Source: Nitrosopumilus sp. b1 (lineage in GTDB: Archaea > Thermoproteota > Nitrososphaeria > Nitrososphaerales > Nitrosopumilaceae). Taken from it: a DNA stretch of 64,000 bases. The stretch lies in the NCBI RefSeq assembly GCF_014078545.1, contig NZ_MU078723.1, positions 124,001-188,000 of the forward strand. The letters run 5' to 3'. The notes beneath the pieces are model-generated. The model was not told the origin of the DNA and made no database searches. It saw only the letters and a list, made by a program, of their open reading frames with translations. The position numbers were made by a program, and so were the translations under genes. How positions within the stretch are numbered: the first letter of the stretch is position 1; the number at the start of each line of letters is the position of its first letter. Positions 57,887-64,000 of this stretch are shown piece by piece.

Positions 57887-59130
57887 AAGCGAGTCATGAC
57901 AAAAACGGCTGCAAATCCAATAAGAAAAACTATTCCTGCATAACTGAGAATTTTTAACCACAATGGCGGCTGAGAATCCTTTGAGAGGTACTTTCCAGTA
58001 ACTAGCTTAAAGTTAAAGATTGCAATTACAGGTGCTATCAAAAATGATAATGTAGTTGCAAAATCAACTAGTAGTTTCAAATTATCTTGGAATTGAAATA
58101 CCACAACTAGAGAGCCCACAGTCAAGATTAGAATGAAAAAAACATAGTATCTTTGGAAACTAGTGCCTGAAGGATTCCAAAGTAGTGTGACTGTTCTGTG
58201 AAGGGAGCGAGAGTAACCATCTAAAACCGCAATTATGGTACCAAACATTACGCTAAATGCAGAAGCTGCGATAATGATATAGCTCCATTCCCCAATTGTT
58301 GTAGTGTATAAAGTCACGACTTTATGAGCAAACATGGAGTTATCATTTGGCAAATCTTCAGTTGTCCCATAAAATATGAAAGAGCCCAAAGTTACAAAAA
58401 ATACAGCTAGTACTGCTGTAATGATGTAACCTATTCGAAATTCAAATAATGTCTCTTTTAGTGTTGGTTTAAAATTAGTCTGTTTAATTCTCTCCAAAGT
58501 CCACAAGCTATTCCAACTGGAAAGATCAATTGCAGTAGGCATCCAACCCATCAATGCAATCAAGAAAAATATTCCAGACTGTGACCAGATCTCCTTTGCG
58601 ATAAATCCCTCCTCAGGTTTTATCGGTCCGTTTATCAAAACTAGTATAAATGCAATAACAGTTGATACCACCAATACAGAGCCAATTATCTTGATCAAAC
58701 CATCTAATGTTCGATATTTACCAACGCTTAGAATTGTCACACACACTGCAAATAAAATTATTATCGGATATGCCCCAAGAAACTCTATTTGAAATAAATT
58801 TTCCAAAAACCCTGCAGTGACAAACCCTACTGCAGCAGTTACAAAAAACATCGAACCGATTGTAATAAAAAAATAAAGCATCAATGCTTTTTGTCCTAAT
58901 CTTTTGTAGCCATCAATTATGCTAGTGCCAGTGACATTTGCATAACGAGACCCATACTCAAAGAAAGGATACTTTAGTAGATTTACTATCAGTACAATAC
59001 CCAACAATAAAAAACCATATTCTGCCCCAGCCCTCGTAGATTGAATTAGATGGGACACCCCAATTGCAGTGCTTGCAAATAGAATTCCAGGTCCAAGTGT
59101 CTTTAAGAGACGACTGTATTTTTCCCTCAA
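57883..59130 (-). CDS. Nramp-fold transporter without the DPGN metal motif
   Basis: A 415-aa protein with about eleven helices in the LeuT/APC fold of Nramp transporters (LGPGILFASTAIGVSHLIQS; GSRYANVTGTSIIDGYKRLG; KLLVDFATTLSFLIAPVIAI). In TM1 the classical DPGN metal site reads ASTAIGV, and the TM6 MPHN position reads GWMPTAID. The substrate is therefore unlikely to be the usual Mn/Fe; Nramp-related transporters of Mg or Al are precedents. TTG start. Confidence 0.78.
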   Translation of the reverse strand: MREKYSRLLKTLGPGILFASTAIGVSHLIQSTRAGAEYGFLLLGIVLIVNLLKYPFFEYGSRYANVTGTSIIDGYKRLGQKALMLYFFITIGSMFFVTAAVGFVTAGFLENLFQIEFLGAYPIIILFAVCVTILSVGKYRTLDGLIKIIGSVLVVSTVIAFILVLINGPIKPEEGFIAKEIWSQSGIFFLIALMGWMPTAIDLSSWNSLWTLERIKQTNFKPTLKETLFEFRIGYIITAVLAVFFVTLGSFIFYGTTEDLPNDNSMFAHKVVTLYTTTIGEWSYIIIAASAFSVMFGTIIAVLDGYSRSLHRTVTLLWNPSGTSFQRYYVFFILILTVGSLVVVFQFQDNLKLLVDFATTLSFLIAPVIAIFNFKLVTGKYLSKDSQPPLWLKILSYAGIVFLIGFAAVFVMTRF

Positions 59131-59256
59131 TTACATTTCATGAGTGAAAAATGAAAGTATATCAGGCTAATGCTAGCCAATCATAGGAATTTTAGCCCCA
59201 TGTTGTGGATAATTTTAGACTAGGAAGAATTTCAATAGTTTTGCTCACACATTACC

Positions 59257-59670
59257 ATGAAAAATCACATTGATTTTATGATGAAGATTCAAAGCAATCC
59301 GTATTATCCTGTTCCTATTGACCAGTACTCAGAGCTATTTGACTTTGTTTTAACACAAAACGGCATGATCTATTTTGAACGCTTAAAAAAAGAATATGAT
59401 GCAGGAAGTGATTTATCTGAAGATGAAAAACTGTATCTTTCAACATTACACCTAGCATATGCAACTATGAAAAAAAGTGTCAAGGAATGTCACGAGTGGC
59501 AAGCATACATGTTCTTGATAGGTGAAGAAGTAAACATAGACAAATCTGGAATTAAGGAGAATCTGAAAAGCATGAATTGCATAGCAGATAACCCAAATTA
59601 TAATCCAAAACTCTACAAGTCACACATTATTTGGAAAAACGATATACTAGATACAATAGATCCTAATTAG
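59257..59670 (+). CDS. Hypothetical 137-aa protein
   Basis: Soluble 137-aa protein, MKNHIDFMMKIQSNPYYPVP at the start, helical middle (ERLKKEYDAGSDLSEDEKLY) and a C-terminus with two Cys (KECHEW; SMNCIADNPNY). No family recognised. Convergent with the PKD-repeat surface protein gene. Confidence 0.6.
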   Translation: MKNHIDFMMKIQSNPYYPVPIDQYSELFDFVLTQNGMIYFERLKKEYDAGSDLSEDEKLYLSTLHLAYATMKKSVKECHEWQAYMFLIGEEVNIDKSGIKENLKSMNCIADNPNYNPKLYKSHIIWKNDILDTIDPN

Positions 59671-59697
59671 TAATCAAAGAAAAAATCTAAGATAAAA

Positions 59698-61815
59698 TTA
59701 TTGTATAGCACTTGCTTTTGCTTCTGGTGGAGAGTTTATTGGATCAACTGTTATAGTGACAGTATCACTTGCTTTTCTTCCAAATTCATCAAAGACTCGA
59801 AGCTCAAAGACCAATGTCTTTGTTTGACCATTTGCTACAGTTGGGCTGGTAAATGATGCCTTTGCAGAAGATGGAGAAGTCAGTTTTACTTCCTCACCAG
59901 AGATTTGTTTCCATGCATATGTCAAGGTCTCACCCTCTGGATCATGGCTATTACTACCATCAAGGACAACCTTTACTTTTTCATTGACTATTCTATCAGG
60001 ACCTGCATCTGCAACAATGTTGTTATTCATTAGATTAACGACAGAAAGCACTAGAGAATCAGAACCAGATAGTCTTCCATCAGATGCGCTGCATGTCAAA
60101 GTAATTTTTGTATCCACTACAACATTTGGAGCATTAAATGAAATTACACGTTTGCTAGGATCACCCAATGCTATGTTACCATTAGAAGACCAGTTTATTT
60201 GCAAATCATCTCCATCAATGTCAGTTGCAGTACATGTTAGGGTAACAGGGGAATTTTCATCAGTAGATACATCTGCCCCAACTCTGACTACAGGTGCGCT
60301 GTTTTCAGGGGATACATATACAATCATTTGATCAGCGGTTCTTGCACCCTCAGAGTCAACTGCAGAAAGTTGGAATACCAATCTTTTTGATTCATTTGAT
60401 GCAACTTTAGGCGCCATAAAGCTTAGCTCGGTTCCATCAGAGGTAATTTTTACTGCTTCACCTCCAACTTGGGTCCAAGTTACGGTTATTGGATCATTAT
60501 CGGTATCAAATGCATATCCATTAATTGATACACTTGTCTCACCAGTGACTTTACGGTCAGAGCCTGCATCAACGTATGGAGGATTGTTTGCACGAGTAAT
60601 TGTTACCACAACATCATCTGTTCCAGTGTTTCCAAACTGATCAGTGACTTTGAATTCAAATACAGCATCAATTGATTTTGTATCAATCAGCGGTGTGAAA
60701 AAGTAAATAATTTGAGGAGAGCGCTCATAATACTCCATCTTCATTCCTGACTTTTGTGTCCATGAGAACTTTATTCTATCATTATCAGGATCCATTCCAG
60801 TTCCAGATAATTCAACTAGACTTCGTTGTCTAACAGAGATATCATCACCTGCATCAGCAATTGGTGATGCATTCTTTGGAAGGACTTTTACCATTGCTAA
60901 ATCAGATGCCCATCCATTTGATGGGGAATATCCAGTAAGTTGGAAAACCAACAATCTTTCTCTGTTATCAGAAAGGTGAGGAGCAACAAAATCAACATTT
61001 GCTTCTCCAATTGAGCTAAGTCTAACGCCAGGACCGGTTAATTGTACCCAAGTGTAGCTGATAGGAGCATTGTTTGCAGTAGTTCCAGAACCTTGCAAAG
61101 TAACTGTTTCACCAGAAGTTACAGTTTGTAATGGTCCTGCATCAATCTGAATTTTGTCATTTCGTAGTATGCCTTCATATGGACGAAGATAAACGATATC
61201 ACTTCCTTCTCCCCCATAACCATCTGTAACTGTTAATCGAAATGTTACAGGTGCTGTGATTTTTGTTTTAAGATCATTTGGAGTTAAAGTAAGAAATCTT
61301 TCATTAGTAGTGTGTAAAGTAATTGGATCACCAGAAATTTGTTCCCATTTGTATTTTAAATCATCACCATCAGGGTCAATCACACTGCTTACAAATGTTA
61401 CAACAGTTACTGTATCAGAGATTAGTTGATCACGTCCAGCATCAACTACAGGAGCATGATTAACTGGATTAACAACTACTTCGACGGTTGCAGTACTTTT
61501 GGCGTTTTGAGTATCAGTGACAGTTAGTTGAAATGTTAAAACTTTGATTTGTCCGTTTTTTACATCAGGGGCCATAAACATTGGATTGGCAGTGGTATAT
61601 GATGAAAGATTTACAGTCTCTCCACCAATCTGTTCCCATTTGAATGTCAGGTCTTCTGCATCCTCATCGAATCCCTCTCCAAGTAGGGTAACCATCTTGT
61701 TTTCTACCACTTCAATTCGCTCAATTTGTTGAGCATATGCAAACTCTGAATATCCAATTAATAATGAAAGTGCAATCAAAACTGAAAGCAACGCATATCT
61801 AGATTCGCTCTTCAT
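59698..61815 (-). CDS. Secreted multi-domain PKD/REJ-repeat surface protein
   Basis: A 705-aa exported protein. True start is taken as ATG 61815 (MKSESRYALLSVLIALSLLI), giving a signal peptide; an open frame extends to 61977 with no signal. The mature part is a string of beta-sandwich repeats with the PKD-type markers DAGRDQLI, DAGDDISV, DAGSDRKV, VGADVST and DAGPDRIV, about every 90-95 residues, plus an N-terminal unit. The last about 12 residues (NSPPEAKASAIQ) are the opening of another repeat, so the protein may be shortened. Probably part of the cell envelope. Confidence 0.82.
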   Translation of the reverse strand: MKSESRYALLSVLIALSLLIGYSEFAYAQQIERIEVVENKMVTLLGEGFDEDAEDLTFKWEQIGGETVNLSSYTTANPMFMAPDVKNGQIKVLTFQLTVTDTQNAKSTATVEVVVNPVNHAPVVDAGRDQLISDTVTVVTFVSSVIDPDGDDLKYKWEQISGDPITLHTTNERFLTLTPNDLKTKITAPVTFRLTVTDGYGGEGSDIVYLRPYEGILRNDKIQIDAGPLQTVTSGETVTLQGSGTTANNAPISYTWVQLTGPGVRLSSIGEANVDFVAPHLSDNRERLLVFQLTGYSPSNGWASDLAMVKVLPKNASPIADAGDDISVRQRSLVELSGTGMDPDNDRIKFSWTQKSGMKMEYYERSPQIIYFFTPLIDTKSIDAVFEFKVTDQFGNTGTDDVVVTITRANNPPYVDAGSDRKVTGETSVSINGYAFDTDNDPITVTWTQVGGEAVKITSDGTELSFMAPKVASNESKRLVFQLSAVDSEGARTADQMIVYVSPENSAPVVRVGADVSTDENSPVTLTCTATDIDGDDLQINWSSNGNIALGDPSKRVISFNAPNVVVDTKITLTCSASDGRLSGSDSLVLSVVNLMNNNIVADAGPDRIVNEKVKVVLDGSNSHDPEGETLTYAWKQISGEEVKLTSPSSAKASFTSPTVANGQTKTLVFELRVFDEFGRKASDTVTITVDPINSPPEAKASAIQ

Positions 61816-61879
61816 TGTCTGTAGAATCGATGGAAATATAGGTAAATAAATTAGATCATCGATTTCTCCATATCGAACT

Positions 61880-62113
61880 TTATGCGACAACATTTGCCTT
61901 GTTTGTAGACTGGTGTATAGTGCCCCAATTCGTTCTTGACCAAAACCGTTCATGAAAATAGTATATTCCCGTTGCAAGAATATTGAAGACTATTGTAATT
62001 ATTGATGTCTCATAGATGTCGTTTGTGAATAGCCAACTTAGAATAAAGAGCATTCCAGTTGTAGAACCACGATAAATTGCAGTCTTGAGTAATGTTCTTT
62101 TTTTGCTATCCAT
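61880..62113 (-). CDS. DUF2061 small membrane protein
   Basis: A 77-aa protein with two membrane helices and the DUF2061 marker residues: KRTLLKTAIYRGSTTGMLFI, TIVFNILATGIYYFHERFWS and a basic tail. The ATG at 62113 (MDSKKRTLLKTA) is preferred to the frame start at 62128. Function of the family is unknown. Divergent from the CaCA transporter gene. Confidence 0.78.
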   Translation of the reverse strand: MDSKKRTLLKTAIYRGSTTGMLFILSWLFTNDIYETSIITIVFNILATGIYYFHERFWSRTNWGTIHQSTNKANVVA

Positions 62114-62208
62114 GAAAAAGAGTCTCATTGCATTAGGTAATCAAAACGATGTTGTGCAGTAATTGCTACACCAGTTTTTAAGAAAATTTGTTTTTCAAAT
62201 GCAATCCC

Positions 62209-62216
62209 TATATAGA
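62209..62216 (+). promoter_or_regulatory. TATA box of the Ca/Na exchanger
   Basis: CTATATAG is about 27 bases before ATG 62239, so that codon is the leaderless start, and the upstream ATG at 62188 is not used. Confidence 0.5.
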
Positions 62217-62238
62217 CGAGCTAAGATTGGACAAAGTC

Positions 62239-63183
62239 ATGGAATTGCTTATCAATGGCTTGCTTGTTGCAGTTGGACTTGCAATGCTGTACTTTGGTGC
62301 AGAATGGTTGGTCAAAGGCTCAGTATCCATTGCACAAAAATTCAAGATTAGTCAGCTAGTAATTGGTTTAACCATTGTTGCCTTTGGAACATCCACCCCA
62401 GAGTTATCAGTTAGTGTCTCATCTGCAATAAACGGAGTTTCAGACGTTGCACTTGGAAACGTTGTTGGCAGTAATATCGCAAACATTGGACTAATACTTG
62501 GAATCTCAGCAATTATCACACCAATTGCAGTTGCAAGGCAAACCATTCGCAAAGAAGTTCCCATAATGATTGGGGTTTCAGTTCTTTTGTTAGCTGTATC
62601 ACTTGATGCACAGATCTCAATGATTGAAGGAATTTTATTGGCAATTGGAGTTGTAGCATTTACTGTTTTTAGTTACAAGAGTGCAAAAAAAGAGGAACAA
62701 GTTGTAGAATCAACAGACGGAACAGTTAGTGTAAAGACAACCACATATCGCTCTATACTCTTAATTGGAATTGGCCTAGTTCTTCTTACAATTGGCTCCT
62801 TTGTGACAGTAGATAATGCAGTATTAATTGCTCAAAATATTGGTATCTCTGAAAGAGTTATTGGCCTCACTCTAGTTGCAGTTGGCACCTCACTACCAGA
62901 ATTAATCACATCAGTTGTTGCTGCAAGAAAAGGCCATGCAGACTTGAGTGTAGGCAACATTGTTGGAAGTAACATCTTTAACATATTGGCAATAATTGGA
63001 ATCTCTGCATCAATTGCAGGAATTACAGTCAACGATTCAATGTGGAGTGATTATTACATTATGATAATTTTTGCGCTGGTTCTTTTACCTATAATGAGGA
63101 CTGGCTTTAAGATTAGTAAATTAGAAGGAATTGCATTGCTTGCAGGCTATCTGATATACACTGCAGTCTTACTCTTAATGTGA
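62239..63183 (+). CDS. Calcium/sodium antiporter (CaCA family, YrbG type)
   Basis: A 314-aa antiporter with ten helices and two alpha repeats: VAFGTSTPELSVSVSSAING with VALGNVVGSNIANIGLILGI, and VAVGTSLPELITSVVAARKG with LSVGNIVGSNIFNILAIIGI. The GTSxPE and GNxxGSNxxN motifs hold the ion-binding acidic and Asn residues. It extrudes Ca2+ (or K+) in exchange for Na+ or H+. Start at ATG 62239 behind a TATA box. Confidence 0.92.
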   Translation: MELLINGLLVAVGLAMLYFGAEWLVKGSVSIAQKFKISQLVIGLTIVAFGTSTPELSVSVSSAINGVSDVALGNVVGSNIANIGLILGISAIITPIAVARQTIRKEVPIMIGVSVLLLAVSLDAQISMIEGILLAIGVVAFTVFSYKSAKKEEQVVESTDGTVSVKTTTYRSILLIGIGLVLLTIGSFVTVDNAVLIAQNIGISERVIGLTLVAVGTSLPELITSVVAARKGHADLSVGNIVGSNIFNILAIIGISASIAGITVNDSMWSDYYIMIIFALVLLPIMRTGFKISKLEGIALLAGYLIYTAVLLLM

Positions 63184-63193
63184 TTAAAGGATT

Positions 63194-63334
63194 CTAAAGT
63201 GATTTGAATTTCTTCATTGCTTCTTTTGCTAATTTTTCAAGATCAGCGCCTGAATCTTTTGTTGGATCTTCAGATGTTATAGCCTTATCATAGTCATCTT
63301 GAGTGTTGCTGAATTTTTTCTTTTTTTCTGACAT
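63194..63334 (-). CDS. 46-aa charged protein
   Basis: ORF MSEKKKKFSNTQDDYDKAIT, then SEDPTKDSGADLEKLAKEAM and KKFKSL. Strongly charged and helical, without cysteine or membrane segment. No family recognised. Fills the gap downstream of the CaCA gene. Confidence 0.5.
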   Translation of the reverse strand: MSEKKKKFSNTQDDYDKAITSEDPTKDSGADLEKLAKEAMKKFKSL

Positions 63335-63406
63335 TACATAGTGTTAATCTTGAATCTATAAAATCTCTTTTACAATTTTTTGCAAAATAAAAATAGATGG
63401 CTGAGT

Positions 63407-63727
63407 TTAAGGCTCAACCATTGCTAATTTAGCTTTTACGCTGTCATAGTATCCGTTAATCTCCATTGCAGGAACATTAAACGTGGCTGATACTACGTCA
63501 CCAACTTGGGCGCTACATTCTGAAACAACTACACTAATGCCCAAAGCAGATTCGCCAACACAGCCATATTCTGTTACTGCCAGAACTGTCACGTCTTCTG
63601 TAACTTGTGTTGGAATTATGTTCCAAGGCGTTAGTGTAAGAACAAGTACCACTGTTAATCCAGCTGCAATCAATGCAATTACTGGAATTGCTGGTGCTTT
63701 CTTTTCTTTTTGTATTGATTCTTGCAT
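63407..63727 (-). CDS. Membrane-anchored secreted protein (106 aa)
   Basis: A 106-aa protein: MQESIQKEKKAPAIPVIALI, one hydrophobic helix (about residues 11-35), then an exposed beta domain with two Cys (TEYGCVGESALGISVVVSEC). The frame opens at 63763, but the ATG at 63727 gives the normal N-terminus. Paired Cys may form a disulphide. No family recognised. Confidence 0.6.
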   Translation of the reverse strand: MQESIQKEKKAPAIPVIALIAAGLTVVLVLTLTPWNIIPTQVTEDVTVLAVTEYGCVGESALGISVVVSECSAQVGDVVSATFNVPAMEINGYYDSVKAKLAMVEP

Positions 63728-63874
63728 TTTTTTTCTCCTCACTATACTTACGTATTCATTCAATATAACCAGCAGGGGTTTTTTTTGCTAGTGCCAACAA
63801 TTTTGAGCACTAGACCACTAGAAAAGAAATTCTTGAAAAAAAAATTGTTTTATGTGATTACTCTACTTGAAAAA

Positions 63875-64000
63875 CATGGGAGAGATAGCTACCAATGAAG
63901 ACATCACAATGGCAGATAATGAATGGGGAATGATTTCAAAAGATCCAAGAATGTATGAATCAGGAGTAGATAATGCAGTAATCGAAGTGGTAGATAAGGA
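63875..64000 (+). CDS. Hypothetical protein, 5' part (cut by window end)
   Basis: Frame MGEIATNEDITMADNEWGMI and onward (SKDPRMYESGVDNAVIEVVD), open to the end of the window. It is acidic and has no signal peptide in the part seen. A TTTTATG-like TATA at about 63847-63853 lies near 25 bases upstream. Family not recognisable from 42 residues. Confidence 0.55.

Overview
The window looks like a chromosomal segment of an ammonia-oxidising archaeon of the Nitrosopumilus type (Nitrososphaerota, formerly Thaumarchaeota). The evidence is archaeal information-processing genes (aEF-2, aIF-1A, an aRF1/Vms1-like GGQ protein), the archaeal purine enzyme PurP, futalosine-pathway menaquinone genes, very AT-rich DNA, short intergenic gaps, many apparently leaderless starts with a TATA element about 25 bases upstream, GTG/TTG starts, and secreted proteins carrying the IPSWIKNNAGWW-type repeat common in this phylum. 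No amo, rRNA or canonical tRNA gene was found.

Layout. 0-7.4 kb: tatA, an SRPBCC protein, a ubiX-like gene, purP, a DUF151 nuclease-like gene, a CBS-TrkH fusion, a Cys-motif membrane protein and small ORFs. 7.4-13.5 kb: an O-methyltransferase, a long coiled-coil protein, small zinc/cysteine proteins, aIF-1A, a DUF922-like metallopeptidase and a HAD hydrolase. 13.5-14.0 kb: a compact stretch with a 54-aa gene and several strong hairpins, one of which looks like an independently transcribed small RNA. 14-21.6 kb: Vms1/aRF1-like protein, aEF-2, a SIS protein, mqnD, a thiamine-binding protein and mqnE. 21.6-24.3 kb: an AT-rich accessory patch with a metallo-beta-lactamase-fold protein and a TylF/MycF-type methyltransferase, divergent from one palindromic TATA. 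24.3-31.5 kb: ribbon-helix-helix protein with repeated sites upstream, TPR proteins, CheY-like receiver, Lrp/AsnC regulator, membrane J-protein, HD-GNAT-like fusion and an FAD oxidase. 31.5-38.4 kb: envelope and secreted proteins, including a His/Met-rich tandem-repeat protein next to superoxide dismutase. 38.5-51.6 kb: SNF2 helicase, EamA transporter, histidine kinase, cupredoxin protein, ArsC-like, PIN and a degenerate receiver. 51.7-64 kb: two oligopeptide-type ABC permeases, a JAMM protease next to a coiled-coil protein, a divergent Nramp-like transporter, a PKD-repeat surface protein, a Ca/Na exchanger and a gene cut by the window end.

Functional threads are quinone biosynthesis (mqnD, mqnE, perhaps ubiX), translation and ribosome rescue, ion and metal handling (TrkH, SOD, cupredoxin, Nramp-like, CaCA), and simple signalling (one kinase, two receivers, one pseudo-receiver). 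Many proteins under 60 residues, mostly zinc-ribbon or Cys/His-rich, lie in the gaps and are annotated here. The least explained items are the structured RNA candidate at 13.9 kb, the GGQ protein without a recognisable NIKS stop-codon motif, the JAMM/coiled-coil pair and the bidirectional palindromic promoter.
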